Shown: piece after piece, positions 54,833-64,000 of the stretch
Position numbering within the stretch: position 1 is the first letter of the stretch
Layout: each line of letters starts with the position of its first letter
NCBI GenBank assembly: GCA_014058105.1
Contig: JACGCM010001245.1
Span: 1,240,001 to 1,304,000 of the forward strand
Direction of reading: 5' to 3'
DNA length: 64,000 nt
From: Kingdonia uniflora
Lineage: Eukaryota; Streptophyta; Magnoliopsida; Ranunculales; Circaeasteraceae
The notes under the pieces: generated by a model
Seen by the model: only the letters and a program-made list of their open reading frames with translations
The model's database searches: none
Told to the model about the DNA's origin: nothing
Translations under genes and position numbers: made by a program

Positions 54833-55351
54833 GTGATAGAGAAAGAGGATAGAAAGAAGAAAGATAAATTATTTGTCATATATCCGGAGGGAGTAGATGT
54901 TGGTAAAGAATTTTTGAAATGCAAAAAGAAATTGAATGGAGAATGGGGAAGTTATCTGGAGGACCAAGGTCGCTGGTTTAGGGCCTATGCCCCAAGAAAG
55001 GGGAAGGTAGAGGTATACTACCAAGTCCCTTACTTAGATAAGTGGAAAAAGGATAGAGGGATTGGTGAAGATGTGAATCTCTCATACTATAATGGCCTCA
55101 GGCTATCAGGGCCGAGTGATGGGTTTTTATATTATTTGAATCAGGTCGTATATGGCCTTAGGATTCCTCTTACCTTCTTTCAAAAGGGGGCTATGAATGT
55201 ATTGTAGTGTTGCCCTGCCCAACTGAATAAGAATATATATGAGATGATGAGGATATATAAGGCACTAAATTAAAAATGGAGAAAGGACGAGACTACAAAG
55301 CAGTTCGAAGCTGAAGATGTGCTAAAATTTTATAAATGGAATATGTTATAG
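54833..55351 (+). pseudogene. Antisense gene of copy D, PAQLN domain (Tat antisense ORF core)
   Basis: One frame of 173 codons with two in-frame stops (55205, 55273). It starts in charged sequence, then YLEDQGRWFRAYAPRKGKVE, VYYQVPYLDKWKKD, YYLNQVVYGLRIPLTFFQKG, CCPAQLNKNIYEMMRIYKAL and FEAEDVLKFYKW. The YGLRIPL...F-KG-MN-L pattern is the hallmark of the gypsy-type transposon (Transposase_28-like) domain in Tat antisense ORFs. It aligns with copy C 31613-31840 and, more distantly, copy B. Preserved better than in either. Confidence 0.75.
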
Positions 55352-55594
55352 TTCAAAGTAGTGGTTACCTGTATAGTGATTCATCTAGGCAAAAAAAATT
55401 GACTTTGAATCTACGTGTAGACCATAGAACAATCACCTTGTGTGGGTAGAGGGTAGCTGTATGCAGGTTCCAGATAAACCAGCGCTCGAACTAAACCATA
55501 AATATTATAATCTGAGTAAGTAACGTTGACCAATCTTCGAATAACCAATATCATGTTTTCGAGCTGTTGAATAATGTTTTATTCCTTGTTTTGG

Positions 55595-56062
55595 CAGAAC
55601 CCAATCCTTCATTTGCGCCTGATAAGACCAGCCTGTTCGACTGTATTGCTTAAGTTAAAGCAGGCACTTGGTAAGCTCGGTATCCGTAGAGATAAAAGGG
55701 TAGATTTTATGGTACCCAAAGTTTAGCGGGCTCATAAGAAATATGCTATGGCTGAGAGGAAAGCTTGTTTAACTGATAATGATGTCCTTAGTCTTCTACC
55801 TCCTGCACCTCAAACCACCAAATAGACTACTCGGAGGTCAGGGAAGTCAACTAGGTAGAGTACCCTTGCTACTGGGTTGGCAACCACAGAATAAGAGATC
55901 ACAAAGACTATCTCTGGAGATATGGAGGAGCGACTGGAAGTGAGTGTGGTTGCTCTTGCCGAGGCCGAGAAGAACTCGATAAAGAGAAAGCGGCATGAGG
56001 AAGAGGGTAGTTCTCAAACTAATCCTCATGTTACGGCCAGGATCAAATAGCTAGAGCTGAAA
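55595..56062 (+). pseudogene. Antisense gene of copy D, basic/acidic linker blocks
   Basis: After an acceptor-like TTGTTTTGGCAG the frame reads LKLKQALGKLGIRRDKRVDF and ends at 55725. Another reads EERLEVSVVALAEAEKN and KRKRHEEEGSSQTNPHVT near 55925-56040, with a KRKR nuclear-localisation-like cluster. No named domain. Confidence 0.5.
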
Positions 56063-56075
56063 TACTGTCTGATGG

Positions 56076-56801
56076 ATGGGACTGGCCCGAAGTAGCTCAA
56101 TGATGAGTATCATGAACATACTTTCGCGGTATGTGTTTGAAATCGTTAATTATCTTTGTATTTGGACTAAAAGCTATTGTGCTAAATTTGTTTGTGTATT
56201 TTTGTACTGGCAGCTCTCAATATTGTTGATGGGGGCAATAAAGTGTCTAGAAAAGAGGTGCCAGGAGTTTGGGTCTCTTACGGTGAAGTTTGATGCTCAA
56301 TCGGCTCGTATGAAAGAGCTCGAGACTGAGCTCAAGCTAGAGAAAGAGAAGAGAGTTGAGGATGCAAAAATGGCTGCAGAGTTCACAAAAAAGTATAAAG
56401 AACCGACGAGGTATGATGACCTTATGTTAAAATCAGTCAAAGCACTTTTAGTGGAAATATATCATTTTGTGCAATCTTATTATTATTTTGGATTGAGTAA
56501 AGCAGACGTAGAGCTAGACCGGGCCAGTATATATGGTGAAATAGATTTTCCTGTAGAGGTTGCAAAGGAAGTGATGGTTGATGTTGTTGTTTTTCCTGAG
56601 AATATGTTGGATCTTCCACCAGGAAGTACTGAGACAGTCCGATCCGCTGAGAAAACTTTTGAGCTTCCACCAGAAAGTACTAAGATAATCTGTTCGGCTG
56701 AAAAAATGTTGGATCCTTTGCCAGAACATACTGATCTAGCTCATCCTGCTGGGAAAATGTTGGAGCCTCCATCTGAGGCAGAAATTAACAAGAATATCTA
56801 A
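56076..56801 (+). pseudogene. Antisense gene of copy D, coiled coil with Pro/Glu repeats
   Basis: Open frame of 241 codons. An intron-like acceptor GTACTGGCAG near 56213 suggests that the first third is not coding. From 56220 the frame reads GAIKCLEKRCQEFGSLTVKF, ARMKELETELKLEKEKRVED (coiled coil), then three repeats of about 22 codons: MLDLPPGSTETVRSAEKTFE, LPPESTKIICSAEKMLD, PLPEHTDLAHPAGKMLEPP. The repeats have a P-x-E-x-T-x-x-x-x-S/P-A-x-K pattern. One of the longest open stretches in the element; function unknown. Confidence 0.55.
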
Positions 56802-58370
56802 ACGTTTTGTGGTATTCTATTTTGACTTTATACAACTCGCTTGATATGGATGTGATTGTATTCTGTATTGTTTTGTACTCTTTAATTTTGATTGATACTT
56901 TTAGTATGCTCTTCTAGAATGCTTGTATGATAATAAGATATTTGTAATCTGTGTAGAAGATAGAGCGATTGAAAAAAATGAATTCCAAACTGGAGAGATC
57001 GTTGAGTAGAGTAAGGCATTCTGTGGCTCGTATTCAATAGGTACAAAATAAAACTAAATATGGGAGAAAGCAATTTAAGTCTAATTCTGAAAAAACATTT
57101 AAGGAGTTATACGACCTCTAATGTAGATATGCTAAGATAAAAATATAAAGGGATGAGGTGTTCAGAAAGGAGAGGAAAGCAGGGTATTAGTTCAAAAACT
57201 AAAAGAGTTGACCTATTTTAATAACTTGAGTGATAAAGCTAGGTGTCAAAATATGCTGATAACTCTGGCATTGTCTTTCGAGATCGAAGTAGATAGTGAG
57301 CAGGGTTCAAAAGAACCTTATGTAAAACTTTTGAAGGAAAGAGGTGTAGTACTGACCCAGCTCGAGTTATTTTTTTAACTTAAGAAGCACTTAATCGTCA
57401 TAGTGTAGAGGCGAGTAAATATTCAGCTTAAGCTGGTGTGTCTATTCTATGGGGTGATGTATAGCCTTTATCTGATTTGTTTGGCTTTATATAGGATCGG
57501 AGGGCCATGAAAATTATATTTTTCAAGATAAGAAAAAGGCAAATAAAGTTTCAGCAGCAATTAGAGGGTGAGTTAAAGGGGTTGCAGGATGAAATATCTC
57601 AACATATGGAGCAAAAAATATCTTTAGCAATGCGATTGTCAAAATAAATGACTGTTTGAATGAAGGTAGAAGCTGATGTGAGTGTGTTAGGTGTATAGCA
57701 AAAAGAAAGGTATAGGCAGCAACACAAGGTGCATATTCAATTGAATGAGTATCTGTATCCATCAAGAGCAAAAGTCACAGCTCAAACAGAGCATGAACAT
57801 CATATATTAAGTGTCATTAATTTTTATGGGGGGGGGGGGAACTGGCAAGGGTAGAAAACAAATTTAGGAAGTTTGTAACAGAATGTGGGAAGGATTTTGA
57901 TGTTGAGAATGCCAAGATAGAAAATATGTGGTTTACCAAAGTGGAAGGGGAATTTGTTGGTAAAAAACTCAATCCTAGGTCGAGGGAATTGCTGCCAGAA
58001 GAGGATGAGGATGAGGTCGAGAATTTGATACCTCCATCGCAATGCAAATAGCGTCAGCAAGAGGTGGTGACCTTTACAGCTCCTATAGATGTTCAAGTAA
58101 CAAATAGAAAGAGTTCGAGAGATAAAGGATAGTCCTCGCGTATCTCGAAGAAGTGCAGATAGGTTGTGCCAGTTTTTTCCTGTTCTTCATATGTGTTAGA
58201 TCTGTGTATACTATTTTTGTTTGATGATAAATGAAATCTGTTCTCTGTGATGATAAATAGAATGGTGCATCAATATTACTCAGATATCATGTTCTTGATT
58301 AATCTTGTTTAACTGTGATATGTAATCTGTTTGTATGAGCGAACTATTGCAAATGTTAACTATCATGACA
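56802..58370 (+). pseudogene. Antisense gene of copy D, decayed coiled-coil blocks
   Basis: Fragments include KIERLKKMNSKLERSLSRV near 56955-57010, KIRKRQIKFQQQLEGELKGL near 57518-57580, KVEGEFVGKKLNPRSREL and EEDEDEVENLIPPSQ near 57940-58050. Spacers carry acceptor-like TTTATATAG (57494). A run of nine or more G at 57831 probably causes a shift. These correspond to the coil blocks of copy C at 32694-34050. Confidence 0.5.
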
Positions 58371-59030
58371 GGGAGAACTGATAGCTGCCCAAAGTCAATA
58401 TGACGTGTTGTGTGTTCGAAATGAACAATTGAATGCTGAACTACGTTCATGTCAGGGGGCACTAAAGAGTACCATCAAATTAGAAGGAAAGATGAAGGCG
58501 AAGATATCACAGGAACGAAATACAGTTATTCATTTGTCCGAGAAACTGTAGGACATAAAGACTGAGCTAAATAGGACGCGAACGCTCAATACAGAATTGC
58601 GAACAGCTTCGAGGAAGAAAGAAAATAATATAAAAGATTTACAATTTCAGATAAATCTGTTGGAAGCGAAGAGAACTAATACACGAGTTACCATTTTAGA
58701 GACAAAACTCGTGCTAAAAAATATGAAGTTTTGTGGGCGGTTGCGAATATGATGATAAAAAAGATGGAAGATGCCAATAATAAATAGAACAAAAACATAA
58801 ATAAAGCTTGGAACAAGATGTCTACTCTAGAGTTTACCATACAGCTGCTGAGGTTGGACATCTTGGAGTATCAATCAAAAAACGTGCAATTGCGTGATAC
58901 GAATACCAAGTTAAATACTGATCTCTTGGAGGTAAAAATATGTTTTGATGTTATTAAGGTAAATAGCGATCATCGTGAGGCTAAAGTGGAGGGGTCACTA
59001 TCTTTAATTTACCACATGGACAATTTATGA
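58371..59030 (+). pseudogene. Antisense gene of copy D, long coiled coil
   Basis: Plus-strand reading after CATGACAG: ELIAAQSQYDVLCVRNEQLN, then NLTRTLNTELRTASRKKENN-like and IKDLQFQINLLEAKRTNTRV. The 58818-59030 frame STLEFTIQLLRLDILEYQSK continues through NTKLNTDLLEVKICFDVI. Heptad periodicity is evident, interrupted by a few stops. Corresponds to copy C 34080-34650. Confidence 0.55.
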
Positions 59031-59196
59031 CCGTGTTTGAGACTAGGCATGATATGATGTTGGCTGAAAATCAAGCTGTAAAATACCGTTGCGACAGTTT
59101 GGAGGCTTTATTGAAGGAAGCAAATAAAAAACTTGGCAAATTTGTTCTTTGTAATAGAGTCAAGAGTGAGGTAGGTAATGCGTATGAGAGAGAGAG

Positions 59197-59490
59197 ATGA
59201 TAGCAGTGCTCTCCATTTTTGTATATGAGTTTAATAGATTAGAGGCAAAGAGTAAAATGGTGTATGACGGTTTAGTTGCAAAAGGTGTGCAGTGCGAAAT
59301 GAGGTTGATTCGATCGGAGTATCTAGATCCCATGGTGGCAAAAATTGGTGCTCTTATAAAAAGGATGATTAGGGAAGGAAAACAAATTTTTATTGGCAGG
59401 ATGCCAGAGTTTATGTGCAAGCGTTTGCATCGACATGGGGAGAGTTCAAGGGGTGATGATGTGATCGAGAGTTCGTGCGATAGTAACTGA
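59197..59490 (+). pseudogene. Antisense gene of copy D, last block
   Basis: Open frame of 97 codons: MIAVLSIFVYEFNRLEAKSK, KGVQCEMRLIRSEYLDPM, IREGKQIFIGRMPEFMCKRL, and a Ser/Asp-rich end. Homologous to copy C 34871-35191 over its full length. Stop at 59488. This marks the 3' end of the antisense gene. Confidence 0.7.
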
Positions 59491-59609
59491 TGATGTGAAA
59501 GATAGTATAATAGGTATAGGACTGTTAAAAAGTAGCGTGAATGATTTGTATGTATGTATACTGACCTTTGTTTGAACCAAATGTATTATTGCTGTCTCGC
59601 TTGGCGTTG

Positions 59610-59965
59610 AGTCATATAGTAAGAGGGTGGTTTAGCCGAAGCAACAAATATTCTATAATGTATAGAGGATCAGTTCAGCTGAAGCAACAAACTGTCTATA
59701 ATGTATAGAGGATCAGATTGGTTGAAGCAACAAACTATCTGTAATGTATAGAGAATCAGTTTGGATGAAGAACCAAACTATCTGTAAGCTATAGAAGATC
59801 AGTTCAGCTAAAATAACAAACTATCTGTAATGTGTGATCTGTATGATAAAATTGGACGAACTAATAATCAACCTAGAATGTATTAGATGGGTTAGTCAAA
59901 TTGGGTGAACCAATAAGCGACCTGTAATGTATTAGAAGATCAGTTTGGCTAAAGCAATAAATGAT
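59610..59965. repeat. Minisatellite, ~55-58 bp unit, about 6 copies
   Basis: Unit with AATGTATAGAGGATCAGTT, CAGCTGAAGCAACAAACT and ATCTGTAATGTATAGA. Starts near 59657, 59713, 59768 and later decayed units to 59965. Lies in the spacer between the convergent 3' ends of the antisense gene and pol. Confidence 0.85.
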
Positions 59966-59984
59966 CGGTAATGTGTAATCTGTA

Positions 59985-60175
59985 TAGAAGTACTTGTTTG
60001 ATATATTAGAAAAGTACTATGATGCATGGCAATCAAACACAAGTATTTTATTGGTGTAAGATTGACGAACAAAGAATATTAGATAGAGTATTGTATAAAA
60101 TAGTAGAAAGTACTCAGATGTATGGTGATCAAACATAAATATTTTATTGATGTAAGATCGACATACAAGATGATA
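59985..60175. repeat. Two-copy tandem repeat, ~100 bp
   Basis: AGAAAAGTACT-TGATGCATGGCAATC and AGAAAGTACTCAGATGTATG share AAACA-AA-TATTTTATTG and TGTAAGAT-GAC-ACAA. Directly follows the minisatellite and precedes the end of pol. Confidence 0.7.
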
Positions 60176-60249
60176 GATTTATTTAGAAAAGTACATTGTG
60201 ATAGATATCCATCGTCGATATAGCTTTAATCTCCTCGTGTTCCCAGGAT

Positions 60250-61500
60250 TAGTTATTTGTTTCCTATTTTCTGTGGTAAGATCGTAATAACCAAGGCCAC
60301 TTTTGCCTACAATGATAAAAGGGCCTTCCCAATTTTGGCTAATTTTCTGACATTGCCTTCTTTTCTGTGTTTGGGAACTTCTCAGAGGACAAGTTCTTTG
60401 ATCTTGAACTCTCTGTGATGAACTTGTTTGTTATAAGATCGGGCCAAAGCTTGGTGGTATCTTCCCAAATTCATGATTGCCTTATCTCTGGTCTCTTCAA
60501 TCCAGTTCATGTTGCATGCCAACTGAAATTTATTTTCTTCATCTGTCATGGTATGGTCGCGCAACGGGTAATGATATTGAGTGGGGATGATTGCTTCTGT
60601 ACCATATGCCAAAAGGAATGGCGCGCATCCAGTTGATACTCGAGGAGTTGTGTAATACGTCCATAAAATATGTGGTAGTTCTTGGACCCAATTACCCTTC
60701 TTCTTTATCAAACGCTTTTTGATTCCATCCACAATAGTATGATTAGTGATTTCTGCATGACCATTTCCTTGCTAGTAATATGGATTGGAAGGAAAGTAGA
60801 TAATGTTGTGCTGATTGAGGAACTCAACGACCCTGGAGCCAACGAGTTGAGGTCCATTGTTGATTCTGATAAGTTGGGGGAAGCCAAACCGTATAATGAT
60901 GGTTTCCCATATTAATTTGATGACTTCGCCTTCTCGTGTACGGCACAGAGGGACTGCTTTGACCCATTTAGTGAAGTAATCCGTTGCTACTAGGAGATGC
61001 TTCCTTTTGCCTGGTGCAGTGAGGAATTCTCCTACGAGGTCGAGGGCCGATCTTCTGAATGGTCAAACAACGTTGCTGGAATGGAGTTCCAAGGCTGGGG
61101 CTCAAATTTGGGGGCATTGTCAATGGCAAGTATCGCAATTGCTTACAAGTTTAATGGCTTGAGCTTTTATTTTAGGCCAAAAGACTCCTTGGGTAAGAGC
61201 ACGATTGGCTAGAGATCGTTCTACTGTGTGGGAACCACAAGTACCTTCATGGAGTTAGTGTAGAAATTTTTGAGCTTCTTTATTTTATAAGCACTCGAGA
61301 TACGATCCTGTGACTGAAATCTTGTAAAGGAGATTATTATCCACGACGTTTCGCTTAGCATTATCAAGTAAGTGTCGTCTTTTAAAAGAATCTTTAGGGA
61401 GTTTGCCGTTAAATTTTTTATGAGGTCTGATATTTGTAAAAAATGGTTGTCTCCAATCATCTTCATCATCTTCAACGCCTCCATTATTAACAGAATTCGA
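60250..61500 (-). pseudogene. Integrase region, copy D
   Basis: The minus-strand frame 60732-60382 reads KKRLIKKKGNWVQELPHILW, YYTTPRVSTGCAPFLLAYGT and EAIIPTQYHYPLRDHTMTDE. Upstream, near 60800-60740, is SNPYYXQGNGHAEITNHTIV with the catalytic Glu kept, and near 60870-60820 the DNGPQL-like core (IRINNGPQLVGSRVV), where the second catalytic Asp appears as Asn. The zinc-binding N-terminal portion lies toward 61500 and is decayed. Confidence 0.8.
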
Positions 61501-61559
61501 GCTTACGATGTTAATGCTGGGGTAGATAATATTTCAATATTAAGATATCGAGCTGCTAT

Positions 61560-62200
61560 GCCAAGGACTCCTGCCAGATAGGCATGGGAATTAGCATGCC
61601 TATTTTCTCCAAGTGGCAAATGCTCAATGGTAATTCTTTTAAACCTGCGCATTCTATCGGCTACTACTGCGGCGTAATCAATTATTTTTCTATTCTACTG
61701 AAACTTCTTTATATAATAGTTTACAATGAGTAAAGAGTCTGTATACACTGATAGCTCGAAAACTTCAATCTCAAGAGCCATGTCAAGTCCGTGGAATAAT
61801 GCCCCGTATTCAGGCTCATTATTGGTAGCGTCGAAATTGAGTTGAATTGCTTGTTCGATCTTGTCATCAGAATGTGCGATAAGTATGATTCTGATGACTA
61901 ATCTTGTAGGTCCGGCAGACCCATCAGTTAAACGATGCCAACCTTTTTGAGTTACCCAGTCTAATTTTTCCTCAAATTGTTCTTCGCTGATTTCTGTACT
62001 ATCTTCTTCCCAGTCAGGATCTTTTACTGGAAAGTCTGTGAAAAAATCTCCTACTGCTTGACCTTTTTCAGAATAATATGGATCGAAGCGAATGCCATGT
62101 TCGCCAAGAATAACCGACCATTGTTGTACTCGTTAAGATTTTTCTCTCATGGATAAGATTTCTCGCAAAGAATAATTTGTCATTACCCAAACTGAGTGGT
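61560..62200 (-). pseudogene. RNase H region, copy D
   Basis: The minus strand reads IQLNFDATNNEPEYGALFHG, then LDMALEIEVFELSVYTDSLL and IVNYYIKKFQ. Catalytic Glu (EPEYGAL) and Asp (VYTDS) are present, whereas copy C lost the latter. Stops occur elsewhere. Confidence 0.78.
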
Positions 62201-62459
62201 CTTGAAAATATTGTTTTTACTTCTGCGACGTGTACACGAGAACTAAGAGCAATTTATCGATCTTGGTATACTGGGATTCCGTTGGAGTGAGAGTTTTGCC
62301 GATAAAATAGGCAGGTTTCTCCGTCTTTTCGTCAAGTTAAATTAGAACATAACTTAATGATTTGTCAATGACTATAAGATAGATGGTGAGTTCTTCTCCT
62401 TCTGAAGGTGTACTCATAACTGGTGGTTTGCCCAAATAATGTTTGAGTTCTTAAAATGC

Positions 62460-63300
62460 CATTTTGCATTCTATTGTCCACTCGATCTCAGTATCCTTCT
62501 TAAATTTCTTTTTCGTTGTTCCTTCATGAAATAGGCTGAATAACCATCGACATCAATCTGAAGACTTCGAGACAAAATGATTTATTGGGGCAATTTTGCC
62601 TGTTAATAACTCTACGTCTTTCTTTATTTTTAGAGATGGCATAGATAGTAGTGCGCGAATACGATCTAGAATTATATGCCTCTCTTGCTAATCAAATGTC
62701 CCAAAAGTTTGCCTAACTTAACCCCGAACTTACACTTGTCAGGATTGAGTCGCATCTTGTAGAAACGGAGAATTTCAAAAGTTGTGTGTAAATATACGAT
62801 ATGGCTCTCCTTTATAAGACTCTTGCAGAGCATATCATCAATGTATACATTCATCATTTTTTTGAGGTAATCTTTGAACATCTGTTTCATCAATCTTTGA
62901 TAAGTAGCTTCAGCATTCTTGAGACTGGAAGGCATAACCTTATAGCAGTACAACTCATGCTCTGTAATAAAAGTTATTTTCTCTTGATCGTCAAGTAGTA
63001 AAGGTATCTGACTGTACCCTAATGTTGCATCCATCATGGATAAGAGTTTGTGTCCCGCGGTATAATCGAGTAGATTGTTTATAATAGGAAGTGGAAAACT
63101 ATTCTTTGGAGTATGGTTATTGAGGGCCGTAAAATCTACATACACTTTGATCTTGTCGTTCTTCTTTTGTACTGCTACAATGTCTGAGATCCATTCTGGA
63201 TAATTAGCTTTTCGTATAAAACCCACTTCAATGAGTTTATCGATCTCTTTGTTAACTTCTTCTCAGAGTCTTGGTGCTTAGGTTCTCTACTTTTGTTTGA
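62460..63300 (-). pseudogene. Reverse transcriptase, copy D
   Basis: An open frame of 184 codons (63226-62672) covers fingers and palm: GFIRKANYPEWISDIVAVQK, KVYVDFTALNNHTPKNSFPL, GHKLLSMMDATLGYSQIPL, YCYKVMPSSLKNAEATYQRL and MNVYIDDMLCKSL, with the catalytic YIDDM box, then RLNPDKCKFGVKLGKLLGHL. This is the standard Ty3/gypsy reverse transcriptase, with F-G changed to S-S in the MPFGL motif. Thumb and connection sequence decays toward 62460. Confidence 0.92.
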
Positions 63301-63735
63301 TGGCTTCAGCTCTTTTTATCAAATTTACCTTGTGGCAGGCTAAATTGGGATCAATGCCTGGCATTTCATGAAAAGTCCATGCGAAGACATCACTGTTGTC
63401 ATTAAGGAATTAGATAAAAGCATCTCATTCTACAGTGAGCAAAAGGGTGCCAATGTATGTTTCTCGCTTATCCCTACTGAATTTGACGTATTTTATGGTT
63501 TCTGTACTTGACAGCTGGCTTTCTGTAGAGTTTATTATAAAGTTGGTTGTAATGTTCTGTGTTATTTTTATGATTGTTATGCAAGTTGTGGCTGTGAGGG
63601 CTCTGATTCGATGGTAACAGAGTTTTCGCATGCTCGAGCTAGCTTCTCGCATTCTTTGATTTTGTAAATACTGCCCTCTCATTCAAATCACAGTGCCAAA
63701 TGATAGGTCGATGGAATAGCTCATATGTTATGTAA

Positions 63736-63996
63736 TCAGCAACATCCCATGATACCCAAATAACTAGATTTTGCACTGATTACATAAAAGGCAACGTCAA
63801 ATGTTATTGGTCCTGCCGTAATATAAAGTATTATCTTTCCTACATGTTCTACTCTAGAACCATTAAACCCACAAATGTCAATATCCCTGGGTTGCACCTT
63901 ATTAGCCAATCCCATCTGATCAATCGTGCTTTGAAAAAGTAGCTTGATAGTACTACCAGTATCTATCATCATCGTGTGAAGGACCACGTTTCTCAT
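63736..63996 (-). pseudogene. Aspartic protease, copy D (partial, at window edge)
   Basis: The minus-strand frame of 86 codons reads HTMMIDTGSTIKLLFQSTID, then DICGFNGSRVEHVGKIILYI and AFYVISAKSSYLGIMG. The active-site DTGS is intact, unlike copy A. The conserved ILG-dup motif reads YLGIMG. Gag lies outside the window. Confidence 0.85.
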
Positions 63997-64000
63997 TTTT

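Larger units (their letters stand above)
46655..64000 (-). mobile_element. Tat-type Ty3/gypsy retrotransposon (copy D), runs past window end
   Basis: The left end TGCAATAACCTAATTC at 46655 starts the 3' LTR (minus-strand sense), which matches the outer LTR parts of copies A and C. Inward come a minus-strand polypurine tract, the plus-strand antisense gene (47702-59490), minisatellites, then integrase, RNase H, reverse transcriptase and protease on the minus strand to the window edge. Gag and the 5' LTR lie beyond 64000. Excluding the 4.4 kb CACTA insertion, the visible part is 12.9 kb. Same architecture as copy C. Confidence 0.88.

Noticed and set aside
54529..54924. 131-codon minus frame
   Set aside because: Complement of purine-rich coiled-coil coding sequence; a shadow rich in Phe, Ser and Tyr.

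Overview
The window is plant nuclear DNA, almost certainly from a eudicot. It is AT-rich, has spliceosomal introns and plant protein families (LAZ1/DUF300, YODA-type MAPKKK, plant DHHC acyltransferase), and consists mostly of nested and decayed transposable elements. I see no intact host gene, no tRNA or rRNA, no CRISPR array and no operon. Every host-like coding stretch is a pseudogene or a fragment carried by, or split by, a mobile element.

Layout. (1) 238-9240: a LAZ1/TMEM184-like pseudogene with no visible introns is split by a 7.8 kb CACTA transposon (624-8392, target duplication ATT). The transposon carries intron-containing fragments of a DHHC palmitoyltransferase gene and a MAPKKK kinase domain. 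(2) 10430-13000: the gag-protease part of a minus-strand Ty3/gypsy element of Tat type (copy A). (3) 14460-18339: the 3' part of another Tat-like element (copy B), with several minisatellites, an antisense ORF, a polypurine tract and an LTR holding 25 consecutive G. (4) 20268-25540: two direct copies of a GCGCC-GAA-GGCGC hairpin-rich repeat flank a ribosomal protein S4 pseudogene, itself split by a 3.1 kb Ty3/gypsy element (461-bp LTRs, duplication ATGGA). (5) 27090-40352: a 13.3 kb Tat-type element (copy C, duplication GGTTT). (6) 41464-46606: a deleted Ty1/copia element (duplication GTATC). (7) 46655 to beyond the window end: a second large Tat-type element (copy D), with a 4.4 kb CACTA element (50053-54493, duplication TGA) inside it carrying an intronless, near full-length RPAC1 copy (RNA polymerase I/III subunit).

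The most interesting structure is shared by Tat copies C and D. Gag-pol runs on the minus strand. A separate gene of 7-12 kb runs on the opposite strand in the space between pol and the 3' LTR. Each copy has a TATA-like box and a start codon about 340-350 bp inside the LTR. Several homologous blocks follow in the same order: a conserved N-terminal block, a block ending in CG-x3-H-x-G-x-F-R-C, a PAQLN-containing domain like those of known Tat antisense ORFs, long coiled coils, and a conserved last block. AT-rich, intron-like spacers separate the blocks. Both copies are broken by stop codons, but block order and sequence are kept between diverged copies, which implies that the ancestor was functional.

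All boundaries with target duplications were read directly. Family names rest on recognisable protein motifs. Exon limits inside pseudogenes are approximate.
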